Assembly: GCA_002699125.1 (NCBI GenBank)
Contig: PABI01000100.1
Span: 1-64,000, forward strand
Reading direction: 5' to 3'
DNA: 64,000 nt
From: Anaerolineaceae bacterium
GTDB taxonomy: Bacteria; Chloroflexota; Anaerolineae; Promineifilales; Promineifilaceae
The notes under the pieces were generated by a model. That model saw nothing but the letters and a program-made list of their open reading frames with translations, did no database searches and was not told the origin of the DNA. The position numbers and the translations under genes are program-made. Shown piece by piece: positions 45,258-54,911 of the stretch (position 1 is the stretch's first letter; every line of letters begins with the position of its first letter).

Positions 45258-46238
45258 TTGAAAAGTTACAACTGGCAAGGAAAACGTGTCTTTATCACCG
45301 GCTGTACCGGTTTGCTAGGCTCCTGGCTCACCGATGCGCTTATCGGTTTGGGTGCTGATGTCGTTGGGCTGATCCGGGATCATGTACCGCAATCACATTT
45401 GGTTCGTTCCGGCACCATCAGCAAAATAACTGTCGTTCGCGGCGATTTGTGCAACTACGATTTGCTGGAACGCACGCTGGCTGAATACGAAATCGAGGTC
45501 GTTTTTCATTTGGCAGCACAAACCATCGTTACCATCGCCAACCGCGTCCCGCTGTCAACATTTGAGACAAACATTCGCGGCACCTACCTGCTGCTGGAAG
45601 CCGCGCGGCGCAATCCCACCGTCAGCGGCATCATCATTGCCAGCAGCGACAAAGCCTACGGCGACCAGCCCGAACTCCCCTATCATGAAGCCGCCCCACT
45701 GCAAGGCCGCCATCCTTACGACGTTTCCAAAAGCTGTGCCGACTTGATTGCCCAGAGCTACGCCCACAGCTATGGGCTGCCCGTCATCGTTACCCGCTGC
45801 GCCAACCTGTATGGCGGCGGCGATTTAAACTGGAACCGCATCCTGCCGGGCACCATCCGCAGCGTGTTGTTGGGCGAACGGCCGATTATCCGCTCAGACG
45901 GCACCTTTAAGCGGGATTTTGTCTACGTAAAGGACGCCGTGCGCGGCTACCTGATGGCTGCCGAGCAAATTGGCAAGCCGGAGCTGTGCGGCCAGGCGTT
46001 TAACTTTGGCATGGGCCACCCGGAAACGGCGCTGGACGTGGTGCAAACCATCATTCGCGTCTCCGACCATCCCGACCTGAAGCCAATCATCCTGGATGAG
46101 GTAGAAAACGAAATCCAGGACCAATACCTCAACTCCGACAAAGCAGGCAAAATGCTGGGCTGGGAACCGCAGTACACGCTAGAAAGCGGCCTGGCCGAGA
46201 CGATGGCCTGGTACCGAGAATTTTTGCACCTCTCGTAG
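45258..46238 (+). CDS. rfbG: CDP-glucose 4,6-dehydratase-like NAD-dependent epimerase/dehydratase
   Basis: The long frame from 45201 overlaps rfbF; I take TTG 45258 ([22 protein letters not shown]) because GGAG lies 7 nt upstream. 326 residues: the [11 protein letters not shown] motif, SSDKAYGD and YDVSK (Tyr-X3-Lys), and a closing substrate domain. Its order after rfbF supports CDP-glucose 4,6-dehydratase, which makes CDP-4-dehydro-6-deoxyglucose, but related epimerases are not excluded. The product would go into a surface glycan. The stop lies in the 28-nt palindrome at 46235. Confidence 0.75.
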   Translation: MKSYNWQGKRVFITGCTGLLGSWLTDALIGLGADVVGLIRDHVPQSHLVRSGTISKITVVRGDLCNYDLLERTLAEYEIEVVFHLAAQTIVTIANRVPLSTFETNIRGTYLLLEAARRNPTVSGIIIASSDKAYGDQPELPYHEAAPLQGRHPYDVSKSCADLIAQSYAHSYGLPVIVTRCANLYGGGDLNWNRILPGTIRSVLLGERPIIRSDGTFKRDFVYVKDAVRGYLMAAEQIGKPELCGQAFNFGMGHPETALDVVQTIIRVSDHPDLKPIILDEVENEIQDQYLNSDKAGKMLGWEPQYTLESGLAETMAWYREFLHLS

Positions 46239-46262
46239 GGTCAAGGCGCGCCTTGACCCTAC
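46235..46262. repeat. 28-nt perfect palindrome overlapping the rfbG stop
   Basis: GTAGGGTCAAGGCG (46235-46248) and its exact complement (46249-46262) abut without a loop. The rfbG TAG stop lies inside it. No U-tract follows, and the next gene starts 12 bp later. Confidence 0.75.
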
Positions 46263-46274
46263 ATTTAGATTGTT

Positions 46275-47177
46275 GTGAAGATTTTAGTAACGGGGGCAAC
46301 AGGTTTTGTAGGGCGGGCGCTGGTCCCCTTTTTAGTGACGCAGCCAAATGTTGAAGTTTCCATTTTGGTACGGGAAGTGTACAGCCATGTGGATTTACGG
46401 CCGTTCCCCCCATCCCTCCAAACCATCCGCCCACAGCTCAACGTCGTCTACGCTGACTTGCGCAACTTTCAGCTCACCAGCCGCGCCGTTGCCGAGGCCG
46501 ATCCAACGCACGCCATTCACCTGGCCGCAGTGGGCGTAACCGATCCGTTTTTGGGCTTGGAGACTGCCCTGCGCCACAACCTCAACGGCACGCTCAACCT
46601 TATTCGGTCCTGCTTTGAGAAGCGCCAGGGTATGCAGCAGCTTATCGTGGCCCGCACCCCCGGCGAGCGCAGCAGCATGAACGTATACGCTGCCAGCAAA
46701 GCCGCTGCCTGGAACTTTTCTGAGATGTACGGCCGTACCCACCATTGGCCCATCCACGGCGCGATGATCTTCCAGGCATACGGTCCCGGCCAATCACCAC
46801 ACAATCTCATTCCGGCGGCCATTGCTGCCGCCCAAGCCGGGCAAGATTTCCCTATGACCAGCGGCTCGCAGCAGCGAGATTGGCTTTACATTGAAGATTT
46901 AGTGGCAGGGATTTGGGCCATGCTGGCTGCCGATTTGTCTCCAGCGGAAACAGTGGCGTTGGGCAGCGGCGTGGGTACCAGCGTAGCCGAAGTGGTGCAG
47001 CAGGTTTATGAAATTGTTGGTGGGGCGGGACGGCCGTTGCCCGGTGCCCTACCAACGCGCCCTGGCGAAGAATCAATCCAGATTGCCAATGCCAACCGCA
47101 CCCGGCAACAAATCAATTGGCAAACCACCACCCCACTGGCAACCGGCCTCAGCCAAACCATCCAAACAGAATATTGA
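46275..47177 (+). CDS. NAD-dependent epimerase/dehydratase of the CDP-sugar cassette
   Basis: 300 residues from GTG 46275 (KILVTGATGFVGRALVPFL). Extended SDR with the TGATGFVG motif and YAASKAAAW (Tyr-X3-Lys). It is the third gene of the rfbF-rfbG cassette, so a reductase or epimerase acting on CDP-4-dehydro-6-deoxyglucose (as in abequose, paratose or tyvelose pathways) is the best guess. No glycosyltransferase follows. Confidence 0.75.
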   Translation: MKILVTGATGFVGRALVPFLVTQPNVEVSILVREVYSHVDLRPFPPSLQTIRPQLNVVYADLRNFQLTSRAVAEADPTHAIHLAAVGVTDPFLGLETALRHNLNGTLNLIRSCFEKRQGMQQLIVARTPGERSSMNVYAASKAAAWNFSEMYGRTHHWPIHGAMIFQAYGPGQSPHNLIPAAIAAAQAGQDFPMTSGSQQRDWLYIEDLVAGIWAMLAADLSPAETVALGSGVGTSVAEVVQQVYEIVGGAGRPLPGALPTRPGEESIQIANANRTRQQINWQTTTPLATGLSQTIQTEY

Positions 47178-47263
47178 TCGACTGATTGCAGGCAACCGTC
47201 CATGACCCAGGAACTACCCCTCTTGGCCCATTGAATTTGTGAAATCCAGCACGTAAACTATGT

Positions 47264-47326
47264 GTAGGGTGGTCGAATCGAGAGACAGCAAGATGAGCTT
47301 GCTCTCGGTGGGGAGCTACAACCTAC
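47264..47326. repeat. Imperfect inverted repeat GTAGG...CCTAC
   Basis: A fairly long imperfect hairpin (GTAGGGTGGTCGAATCGAGAG facing CTCTCGGTGGGGAGCTACAA, in part) ends in GTAGG and CCTAC. It may be a miniature element. The rest of 47178-47478 shows no gene. Confidence 0.4.
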
Positions 47327-47478
47327 CGTATTCTTACAATACACACACACCGTTGCGAGCACGGCAGCATCTTCATAGGAGCTGGTTAACCACGTCATTG
47401 TAGACAGCATTGTTGTCACTATGGTTAGCAATTTTGCTGCTCATTCGGCCACCTGCCCAATAGACCCTTCATCGCAGA

Positions 47479-47522
47479 AACACCCGCCCTTTTTACTTCA
47501 TGGCAAAAAGGGCGGGTGTTTT
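47479..47522 (+). terminator. Strong Rho-independent terminator
   Basis: AACACCCGCCCTTTTT (47479-47494) pairs perfectly with AAAAAGGGCGGGTGTT (47505-47520), followed by TT. It closes the rightward CDP-sugar transcript 300 bp after its last gene, so there may be a small RNA before it. Confidence 0.8.
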
Positions 47523-47539
47523 GTGTCTATGAGAAAGCA

Positions 47540-47580
47540 AAACCAGCCTGAAGCTTTTTGCTTCAGGCTGGTTTAATTTT
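47540..47580. terminator. Terminator for rpmG
   Basis: AAACCAGCCTGAAGC (47540-47554) pairs with GCTTCAGGCTGGTTT (47560-47574) across a T5 loop. T-rich sequence flanks both sides, so it can act on the leftward rpmG transcript. Confidence 0.8.
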
Positions 47581-47600
47581 GTCAAAAATAAGGATAATTT

Positions 47601-47765
47601 TTAGCGCGTTTCGCGGTAAATCACATGCCGACGCAGCGTTGGATCATACTTTTTCAGCTCAAGCCGATTGGGATCATTGCGCCGATTTTTGGTAGTGTAA
47701 TACATGTGATGGCTTTCTGTGCTGCGCAATTTAATAACGCCGCGAACACCTTTTTTCTTTGCCAT
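47601..47765 (-). CDS. rpmG: 50S ribosomal protein L33
   Basis: 54 residues, read directly from the minus strand: [20 protein letters not shown], then [20 protein letters not shown], then [14 protein letters not shown]. This is a standard L33 without the CxxC pairs of the zinc form. AAGGAG lies 8 nt before the ATG. A terminator follows. It lies after rpmB with a 128-bp gap containing a 63-bp repeat. Confidence 0.95.
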   Translation of the reverse strand: MAKKKGVRGVIKLRSTESHHMYYTTKNRRNDPNRLELKKYDPTLRRHVIYRETR

Positions 47766-47834
47766 GAGTGCTGCTCCTTATAATGCTGGCAAACCACGTG
47801 AAACAATTATAGATTGCAAAGAGTTCACTTGCGT

Positions 47835-47897
47835 GGTTTGCTTAAGTAAAAGCCGATTTCAAGACCTGTTTAATTCAAAAATCTGTTCGGCTTTTAC
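47835..47897. repeat. 63-bp dispersed repeat, copy 2
   Basis: Same length and ends (GGTTTGCTTAAGTAA ... GGCTTTTAC) as 13221-13283. Here the arms GTAAAAGCCGA and TCGGCTTTTAC are exactly complementary, so a hairpin can form just after the rpmB stop (47894). Confidence 0.65.
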
Positions 47898-48133
47898 ACA
47901 ACGTCTTTTAACGTCAATCCTTGCTTCTTGAGATAGGTCATCAAACCAAGTTTATCTACGGTGCGCATGGCGCGAACAGACATTTTAATGCGCACATGCC
48001 GATCCAGTTCGGGAACGAAAATCCGCTTGGTCTGGATATTAGGCAAGAAGCGACGCTTTGTTTTCTTCTGCGAGAAGGAAACGTTGTTACCGACCAATGG
48101 ACCTTTGCCACTGAGTTTACATTTACGAGCCAT
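47894..48133 (-). CDS. rpmB: 50S ribosomal protein L28
   Basis: 79 residues of the L28 family: MARKCKLSGKGPLVGNNVSF, then RRFLPNIQTKRIFVPE, RIKMSVRAMRTVDKLGLMTYL (in part) and KKQGLTLKDVV. It is in the same direction as rpmG downstream. It carries no ACGGCCGT, like other small ribosomal genes here. The gap 48134-48362 has no gene. Confidence 0.96.
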   Translation of the reverse strand: MARKCKLSGKGPLVGNNVSFSQKKTKRRFLPNIQTKRIFVPELDRHVRIKMSVRAMRTVDKLGLMTYLKKQGLTLKDVV

Positions 48134-48362
48134 AATTAATCCTCTGCTTCAAAATATTCAACCTGTTTTTAAGCACTGATGACAGGCTACCCCACAGGCA
48201 AAAAAACAAGAACCCGCATTTTACTGGATTCTTGCGCTGATTCAAAATATTAACCACATTTAGTGTGAGCGGCTAATAGAATACCTAATTTTGCTGATTT
48301 GTCAATGGCGGACGCGATGCTCAAACAGGTCGGTTTATTTAACATAATGTCTAAGATTCTGT

Positions 48363-48533
48363 TTACTCTTTAGGCGATGGCATTTTTTCTGCCACTTGTT
48401 GCCATTTGTGAATAAGCAATGGCATACACTCACTGCACACCCACAGCATTTGGCCTTGATAGTGCCAGGCAATTACTGGTATTTCCACTTCACTACGCTG
48501 GCAGTTAAAACAAATATGATCCATTTCGCTCAT
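48363..48533 (-). CDS. Small zinc-binding protein after trpC
   Basis: 56 residues from ATG 48533 (MSEMDHICFNCQRSEVEIPV). CFNC and CSEC, 25 residues apart, form one zinc site; the rest is aromatic-rich. It lies 29 bp after trpC in the same direction and probably ends that transcript. I do not recognise it. Confidence 0.7.
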   Translation of the reverse strand: MSEMDHICFNCQRSEVEIPVIAWHYQGQMLWVCSECMPLLIHKWQQVAEKMPSPKE

Positions 48534-48562
48534 GATATTTTCCTTTGTCATTATTCGGCACC

Positions 48563-49393
48563 TTAAGGCGACGGCCGTCCCGCCTTCACAAATTCCGTCA
48601 CTTTTTTATATACATCTTTACTCTTGACCAACGTCTCTCCCACGAGGATGGCATCCACGCCGATTTGAGCCATTTTGCGCACGTCTGAAGCGTTTTTCAA
48701 GCCACTCTCGCCCACCGTCACCACCTCCGCCGGAATTTGCTGGCGCAGCCGGGCGGTGTTACCAAAATCTACCTCGAATGTTTGCAGATTGCGATTGTTG
48801 ACGCCGACGATGCGCGGCTTCAGCGGCAGCACACGGGCCAGCTCTTCTTCCGTATGTACTTCGATCAACGCATTCATCCCCAGGCGGTGAGTAAGCGCCA
48901 ACAGTTCTTTGAGATCGCTGTCACTGAGCACGGAGGCGATGAGCAGCAGGGCATCGGCCCCCGCCACCCGCGATTCATAGACCTGATACGGGTCAAAGAT
49001 GAAATCCTTGCGCAGTACCGGCACCTTTTTCTTGCCCACGGCTTCTTTTACGTTACGCAAATCGGCTAAAGAGCCCTGGAAGTGACGGCCGTCTGTCAGC
49101 ACAGAAATGGCGCTGGCCCCGGCTTTGACATACGTTTTGGCCAGCTCCACGGCGTTGTAATGGGGCACCATCAACCCTTTGCTGGGCGACGCTTTTTTAC
49201 ATTCAGCAATGAGAGACACGCCCGGCTTTTTCAGGGCCGCATAAAAGTCCAGCGGCAGTGGAGCCACGCTGGCCAGGGCACGCAAATCAGCCAGCGGCAC
49301 CTCGCGCATGATTTTGGGCAAATTCTCCCGGTGAAAGGTCATAATTTCGTCGAGGATTGTGCCGCGACGTTTGGCTAAATTGGATACGCTCAT
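48563..49393 (-). CDS. trpC: Indole-3-glycerol-phosphate synthase
   Basis: 276 residues from ATG 49393 (MSVSNLAKRRGTILDEI); the longer frame to 49519 overlaps trpD. It closes the indole ring in tryptophan synthesis. Motifs: LIAECKKASPSKGLM, VLRKDFIFDPYQVYES, LIEVHTEEEL and VGVNNRNLQTFEVD, with catalytic Lys and Glu. It lies 20 bp after trpD. It has two ACGGCCGT copies. Confidence 0.96.
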   Translation of the reverse strand: MSVSNLAKRRGTILDEIMTFHRENLPKIMREVPLADLRALASVAPLPLDFYAALKKPGVSLIAECKKASPSKGLMVPHYNAVELAKTYVKAGASAISVLTDGRHFQGSLADLRNVKEAVGKKKVPVLRKDFIFDPYQVYESRVAGADALLLIASVLSDSDLKELLALTHRLGMNALIEVHTEEELARVLPLKPRIVGVNNRNLQTFEVDFGNTARLRQQIPAEVVTVGESGLKNASDVRKMAQIGVDAILVGETLVKSKDVYKKVTEFVKAGRPSP

Positions 49394-49413
49394 ATTTACT
49401 CGCTTAGTGAATC

Positions 49414-50439
49414 TCAGACATGGTTCGTTTTGTGTATCCACCGCTCCAGGGTGTCTAGTGCTGCGCCGCTGTCGATGGATTCGCGGGCTTCTGCCAGGCC
49501 GGCGGCCCAATCGTTGCATTCCACGCTGAGAGCCGCCGCTGCGTTTAGCAGCACGATGTCGCGGCGGGGTCCCTTGTCCTTGCCGCTCAAAATATCGTGG
49601 GTGATTTGGGCATTTTCTTCGGGCGTGCCGCCCACAAAATCATCAAGCGTGGCGCGGGGCAAGTCCAGTTCCGACGGGTCCAATTCGCGGGTGGCGACGC
49701 GGCCCTCGTGCCAATGGCTGAGGCGGTTCATGCCGGTGGTGGACAGTTCATCCAGCCCGTCGGCCCCGTGGACGACAAAGGCGGCTTTGCTGCCCAATTC
49801 GCCCAACACCTGGGCCAGCGGCTCCGTCAACGCCGCATCGTAGACGCCGATGAGCTGGTGGGTGGCTCCGGCCGGATTGGTGAGCGGGCCCAGCACGTTG
49901 AAGATGGTGCGCTGCCCCATCTCGCGGCGCGGCCCGATGGCAAAACGCATGGCGGGATGGTGATTGACGGCATACAAAAAGCCAATGCCCACTTCGTCAA
50001 TGCATTCGGCTACCTGCTCCGCATTGAGATCAAGATTACCACCCAAGGCCAGGAGCACATCGGCCGAACCAGACTTGCTGCTGGCGGCACGGTTGCCGTG
50101 TTTGGCGACCTTCACCCCGTGACCAGCCACCACAAAAGCGGCCGTTGTGGAAATATTAAACGTGTGCTTGCCGTCACCACCAGTGCCGCACGTATCGACA
50201 ATCATTTCGTCGGCGTTGGTGATGGGAATATGGACCGGCACCACATGGCTGCGCATTGATTTAGCGCTGCCGGCAATTTCGGCCACGGTTTCGCCTTTCA
50301 TGCGCAAAGCGGTGAGGTAGCTACCAATTTGGGCTGGCGTCGCCTCACCACCCATGATGCCGTCCATGACGGCTTCGGCTTGTTGCAGGGTAAGGTTACG
50401 GCCGTTGATCACCGCCCCAATCGCTTCTTTAATCTCCAT
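49414..50439 (-). CDS. trpD: Anthranilate phosphoribosyltransferase
   Basis: 341 residues. It transfers phosphoribose from PRPP to anthranilate. Motifs: VDTCGTGGDGKHTFNIST for PRPP and GNRAASSKSGSADVLLALGG, with HPAMRFAIGPRREMGQRTIFN mid-protein (in part). No fused TrpG domain; trpG is a separate gene. Its start follows the 56-nt hairpin at 50461. Confidence 0.97.
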   Translation of the reverse strand: MEIKEAIGAVINGRNLTLQQAEAVMDGIMGGEATPAQIGSYLTALRMKGETVAEIAGSAKSMRSHVVPVHIPITNADEMIVDTCGTGGDGKHTFNISTTAAFVVAGHGVKVAKHGNRAASSKSGSADVLLALGGNLDLNAEQVAECIDEVGIGFLYAVNHHPAMRFAIGPRREMGQRTIFNVLGPLTNPAGATHQLIGVYDAALTEPLAQVLGELGSKAAFVVHGADGLDELSTTGMNRLSHWHEGRVATRELDPSELDLPRATLDDFVGGTPEENAQITHDILSGKDKGPRRDIVLLNAAAALSVECNDWAAGLAEARESIDSGAALDTLERWIHKTNHV

Positions 50440-50460
50440 CCTTTACCTCCTCCGTAGAGA

Positions 50461-50516
50461 AGCCTCCCGCAGGTTCCGCCCAAGGCGGTGCTTTAATGTG
50501 AAACCTGCGGGAGGCT
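50461..50516. repeat. Nested hairpin upstream of trpD
   Basis: AGCCTCCCGCAGGTT (50461-50475) pairs perfectly with AACCTGCGGGAGGCT (50502-50516), and an inner CCGCC/GGCGG hairpin lies at 50476-50488. It lacks a U-tract. Its place between the lipoprotein gene and trpD could affect the relative yield of trpDC. Confidence 0.7.
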
Positions 50517-50530
50517 GACAGCTTGTGACT

Positions 50531-51253
50531 TTATCCGCCTGAATTAAGCTGGAATGTTTCAACGGCCGTTTCCCCAACAACCAAATAATCATCAACCAAA
50601 TCCTGACCCATCTCCAGCGTGATGATGTACAAATCGCTGCCGTTGATCAGGTAATACTGCGTGTTGTGGACTTCGGCTTTGGTGCCAACGGCCGTTTGCG
50701 TTTGCATGGCGTAACGAAGCTGTATCGCTTCATCCCCGCCCAGCATCACGGTGGACTGCTCAATCGGCATGGTCAGTTCCAGAATAGATTCAAACTGTGT
50801 GGCGGTGCTGGTTACATACTCGTCCAGGCTCATGCTGGTAGGCGCGTCGCGGCGGATTATCTTAAGGGAAACGGGCAGCTCGCTGGTGAGTGAAGCCGTT
50901 TCTTCATGCAAGGCATAAAGCTGCAAGCCACTCTCTAGCAGCGCCTGCACATATTCGTCGGTCAAAAAAGTGAATGATTCGTCTTCCCCGACGGCGCGGC
51001 GCATTTCGGTGAAAGCTTCCGTGGAGGCTTCAACCGTTGTCCAGCTTGCGGGCAAAGCAATTGAAAAGCCGGCTTCATCGTCTGTATAGGTGACTGTGTC
51101 GCTGTCTGCGGTGGGAACGGCCTGCACTGAGCTTGCCGAAGTAGCCGTTTCTTCAACACCGCCACTCTCCGCCGCTGGCTCCACTGCTGCCGGACCAGCA
51201 CACGCGGCCAGCAACAAAATCAAAATTACACTCAACCAATACAGGCGTTTCAT
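50531..51253 (-). CDS. PsbP-like lipoprotein
   Basis: 240 residues with a lipobox (WLSVILILLLAACAGP), a low-complexity Ala/Glu/Val linker and a PsbP-like domain beginning YTDDEAGFSIALPASWTTVE. It contains KIIRRDAPTSMSLDEYV, which fits the DUF1795/PsbP pattern. Such domains bind proteins or lipids in the envelope; the function here is unknown. It lies between the M16C peptidase and trpD genes, all in one direction. Confidence 0.8.
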   Translation of the reverse strand: MKRLYWLSVILILLLAACAGPAAVEPAAESGGVEETATSASSVQAVPTADSDTVTYTDDEAGFSIALPASWTTVEASTEAFTEMRRAVGEDESFTFLTDEYVQALLESGLQLYALHEETASLTSELPVSLKIIRRDAPTSMSLDEYVTSTATQFESILELTMPIEQSTVMLGGDEAIQLRYAMQTQTAVGTKAEVHNTQYYLINGSDLYIITLEMGQDLVDDYLVVGETAVETFQLNSGG

Positions 51254-51269
51254 ACTTATTGCTCCCAGT

Positions 51270-54197
51270 CTATAAAACCTTGGTGATAGTTAACCAATCA
51301 CCCTGCTTCACTTCATTGGCCCTGGCAATCGCTTCGCCCGAGCCAAGCACGGTGACAATCGCTTTTTCCGAATTGGCCAGCCCGGCGACCGCTTCGCCAA
51401 AGCTGACAAAATCGGCCGAGGTTGCACCTAAAATCTCATCGCGCTTCTGCTGGCGATATTCGTCGCTGCTGTTGATGAGGATGCGGTTCATCGCCGTGTA
51501 CCCCTTGGCGTCGGGCAGTTGGTAACTGTCGATGGCGCTAATCGCCCCAATGATGCTTTTGGTGAGATCATCATCGGACACGCCGCGCTGCAAGAAGTTG
51601 GCCACATTGTCGTACACGTCAATCGTTTGCAGCAGGTTGGGATCGCGATACGAAAAGTAGCTCAGCACGCCGGTGTAATTGCTGAAGCTGATCATGCCGC
51701 CATAGGCACCGCCCTGCACCCGCACTTTTTCCCACAGGTAGGTGGTGCGCAAATAGTTAACAATGGCAGACACAGACCCATGCTCCTGATAGCCCAAATC
51801 GTACAGATTGCCACCTTTGGCCACGTAGTTGACCTGGGTGGGGATGGTGAGGCCTTCATTTTGGAATGGCCGTTGCCAATCCCACGCCTTTTTCTCCACC
51901 GGCACATCCGGCAGCTGCCCCAGCAAGTTGGCCAACTGCGGTTGGAAAGCCCGCCAATTTTCGTCGTCTAGCGTCACGTTGGCCAGCATGTTTTGGCGGC
52001 TGATAAGAATGCCGCGCACCGTCTCCAGCCTGGCCAGCACCGACGGCCAATCATTCTCTACCTGCTCCGCCAACCGGCGCAGGAAAAACAGGTAGTCGAT
52101 ACCGTTCATCTGCTCAGACACCCAGGAGGATTCCGTAAAATAGCTGCGCAGGCGGCGGTTGACCACCGAATGCCCGCTGGGAATAAGCTGTGATTCCAGG
52201 CTGGCTTTGGCCCGCAGCACCATCTGGCGGAACCGTTCCTGGTTATCCAGCGACACCGTCAGCAGCACGTCCCGCATGATGTTTAACATCTCTTGCGCCT
52301 GGTCCATGGTAGACTTGCCGCGCAAAAAGAGCCAGGCCGCTGCGTCTGCTTCACCCCGCCTGGCAGAAAGGAAGGTGGTGGGATAAATGCCACCGGTTTT
52401 GCGCCCGATACGCTGCTGGAGCTGCACAAAATCTTCACTCTCGGTACCGATTTCCACCAGCGCCCGGCCAAACAATTTCACATACGGCAGCAAATCGGCC
52501 GGCAGCGTGTGCAGATTCATCCCCAGGTCCAGGTAAACGATACCGTTGGTGAACAGATCATGATACAGCAGATCTACTCCGGCAGCTTCAGCCCGCTCGG
52601 TGGGGATCGGTTTATTTTCTTTATCCAAATCCTCCAGCGTCAGACGGGGCAGCCTGGCAATTACCTCCGGGGAATCGGGTTTTTCTTGCAGCGCTTTCAG
52701 CTCCCGCGTCTGGCGAATAATGTCTTGCAGCTGCGCCTCGTTGAGTTTGGCCTTGATGTCCGCCAGCTTTTCTTTTTCGGCCGTTTCTTGCCGATGCTGT
52801 AAAGTGGGGTCTGGCTCCAAAATGACGGTGCCACGGTGGTTGTTCTCCAGTAGATACTCGCGGATGAGGCCGGGCAAGTACATGGGATCTTTGGTGATGG
52901 TTTCTTTTACGGCCGTTAACGGACCTTCAAACTTCAACGGGGCCAACGGATCCAAATCGTAAAGCCAGTTGAACATGGCGCTAAACGTCAGGCCCAGGCC
53001 ACGTGGGAAAGAGCCGGTGTTATTTTCGCGCAGGCTGAATTCAATGCTGTTAACGGCCGCTTCCACCGCTTCTGGATCAAAGCCTTCGTCAGCCAGCCTG
53101 GCCAGCGTGCCCAAAATCAGCCGCTCCACCGCCTCAACGCTTTCGGCTTTCACCCCTTTCATGCCCACAGAAAATGTTCCCTGGCGCATCCGGCTGGAAA
53201 AACCGCCACCAATCACGTCGTCACCCAGGCCGGAATCAACCAGGGTTTTGCGCAGGGGGGAACCAGCCGTGCCTAACAAGGTCATCGACAAGATATTCAA
53301 CGCACGTTGCAGTTCCATATCATCATCAGCGGGCGGCAGCACCCAGTTGACGGTAACGTAACACTTCTGGCTGTTGTCGCTGTCGGCTTCTACGCTGTAG
53401 GGGAAGGTGAAGCGCTGCGGTTTTTCGAAGGGGGCGTGGGGGGAAACGGCCGTATCCACCGCCGCCTCATCAAATTCCCGCAAATAACTATCCGCCAACT
53501 TCAGCCGCTGCTCCGGATCGTCATCCCCGTAAAACACAATGCGCGAATTCGAGGGATGATAATATGTCTCGTGGAAGCTGCGGAACTGCTCATAGGTCAG
53601 ATTAGGCATCACCTCCGGATCGCCACCGGAATCATGCCGGTAGGCGTTGTCGGGGAACATCGCCTGCTTAATTTGCCGATACAAAACCCCTTCCGGGGAT
53701 GAATACGCACCCTTCATCTCGTTAAAGACCACACCTTTATAAATCAGCGGATCGTCTACGTTTTCCAGCTCCAGATGCCACCCTTCCTGCGCCAGATGGT
53801 TGGGCGTAATCAGCGGATTCAGCACCGCGTCCAGATAGACGTCCACCAGATTGTAAAAATCCTGCGTGTTCGTGCTGGCCACCGGATACGCTGTCATGTC
53901 CGCCGACGTAAACGCATTCAAAAACGTCTTCATCGACCCTTTCACCAGCTCCACAAACGGCTCCTTCAACGGGTACTTCTTTGAACCGCCCAGCACTGAA
54001 TGTTCCATAATGTGCGGCAGGCCAGTAGAATCCTCCGGCGGCGTGCGAAAAGCGATGCCGAACGATTTATTTTCGTCATCATTTTCTAAGGAAAGCAGCT
54101 CCGCACCACTCTTCACATGGCGATACAGGCGGACGGTAACGTTCCGCTCTTCAATTTCTTCTTCGCGTAACAGCTCAAAGCCGTGTGTAATGGTCAT
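51270..54197 (-). CDS. M16C metallopeptidase (presequence-protease/PreP-like)
   Basis: About 975 residues from ATG 54197, with AAGGAT upstream. The inverted zinc motif HIMEH of M16 peptidases (HxxEH) occurs near residue 66 in TGLPHIMEHSVLGGSKKYPL. The downstream Glu is in AQEGWHLEL or VVFNEMKG, and the two-lobed clamshell continues to the end. M16C enzymes degrade medium-length peptides. There is no signal peptide, so it is probably cytosolic. Inserted in the tryptophan cluster between trpG and a lipoprotein gene. Confidence 0.93.
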   Translation of the reverse strand: MTITHGFELLREEEIEERNVTVRLYRHVKSGAELLSLENDDENKSFGIAFRTPPEDSTGLPHIMEHSVLGGSKKYPLKEPFVELVKGSMKTFLNAFTSADMTAYPVASTNTQDFYNLVDVYLDAVLNPLITPNHLAQEGWHLELENVDDPLIYKGVVFNEMKGAYSSPEGVLYRQIKQAMFPDNAYRHDSGGDPEVMPNLTYEQFRSFHETYYHPSNSRIVFYGDDDPEQRLKLADSYLREFDEAAVDTAVSPHAPFEKPQRFTFPYSVEADSDNSQKCYVTVNWVLPPADDDMELQRALNILSMTLLGTAGSPLRKTLVDSGLGDDVIGGGFSSRMRQGTFSVGMKGVKAESVEAVERLILGTLARLADEGFDPEAVEAAVNSIEFSLRENNTGSFPRGLGLTFSAMFNWLYDLDPLAPLKFEGPLTAVKETITKDPMYLPGLIREYLLENNHRGTVILEPDPTLQHRQETAEKEKLADIKAKLNEAQLQDIIRQTRELKALQEKPDSPEVIARLPRLTLEDLDKENKPIPTERAEAAGVDLLYHDLFTNGIVYLDLGMNLHTLPADLLPYVKLFGRALVEIGTESEDFVQLQQRIGRKTGGIYPTTFLSARRGEADAAAWLFLRGKSTMDQAQEMLNIMRDVLLTVSLDNQERFRQMVLRAKASLESQLIPSGHSVVNRRLRSYFTESSWVSEQMNGIDYLFFLRRLAEQVENDWPSVLARLETVRGILISRQNMLANVTLDDENWRAFQPQLANLLGQLPDVPVEKKAWDWQRPFQNEGLTIPTQVNYVAKGGNLYDLGYQEHGSVSAIVNYLRTTYLWEKVRVQGGAYGGMISFSNYTGVLSYFSYRDPNLLQTIDVYDNVANFLQRGVSDDDLTKSIIGAISAIDSYQLPDAKGYTAMNRILINSSDEYRQQKRDEILGATSADFVSFGEAVAGLANSEKAIVTVLGSGEAIARANEVKQGDWLTITKVL

Positions 54198-54333
54198 CAA
54201 TTATCCTTCCAATTATCGGTTTACAGGCCGCAAAGGAGTAAAATGCGGCATGTCTGCGTTGTAAATCATTAAAGGATCAATCGTAAAGCGGTATGGGTAA
54301 AACGTCAATTTTGTGCGGGAAACGGCCGTTGCC

Positions 54334-54897
54334 TTATCGCCCATCCAAAAAGTTCTGCAAAATCCGCTTACCGTGCTCGGTGAGAATGCTCTCCGGATGA
54401 AACTGCACGCCAACCGTCGGATATTCTTTGTGCCGCACGCCCATTACCTCACCCTGGCTGGTAAACGCCGTCACTTCCAAATCATCGGGAATGGGTTCCT
54501 CCACGATGAGCGAATGGTAGCGCGTGGCGTTAAACGGGCTGGGCACGCCGGAAAAAATGCCGTTACTGTTGTGATAAACTCTTGAAACCTTGCCATGCAT
54601 CAATCGCGGCGCGCGCGTCACCTTGCCGCCGTACGCCTGACCAATGCACTGGTGTCCCAAACAGACCCCAAAAATTGGCGTCGCCGGCCCAAACTCACGC
54701 AAAACGTCCAGCGAAATCCCGCCGTTATTCGGATCACCCGGGCCAGGGCTGATGACGATGTGGTCCGGGTTCAGCGCCCGAATCTCCTCCAGCGTCACCT
54801 GGTCATTGCGGAACACTTGAATCTCCTGTCCCAGCTCGCCCAGGTACTGCACCAGGTTATACGTAAACGAATCGTAATTATCAATGACAACTAACAT
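54334..54897 (-). CDS. trpG: Anthranilate synthase component II (glutamine amidotransferase)
   Basis: 187 residues: [19 protein letters not shown], the nucleophile elbow [15 protein letters not shown] with catalytic Cys, and [15 protein letters not shown] with the His/Glu of the triad. It supplies ammonia to TrpE. It is separated from trpE by trpS and a lipoprotein gene but lies in the same direction. Confidence 0.96.
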   Translation of the reverse strand: MLVVIDNYDSFTYNLVQYLGELGQEIQVFRNDQVTLEEIRALNPDHIVISPGPGDPNNGGISLDVLREFGPATPIFGVCLGHQCIGQAYGGKVTRAPRLMHGKVSRVYHNSNGIFSGVPSPFNATRYHSLIVEEPIPDDLEVTAFTSQGEVMGVRHKEYPTVGVQFHPESILTEHGKRILQNFLDGR

Positions 54898-54911
54898 AGT
54901 GTTTCCTCAAC

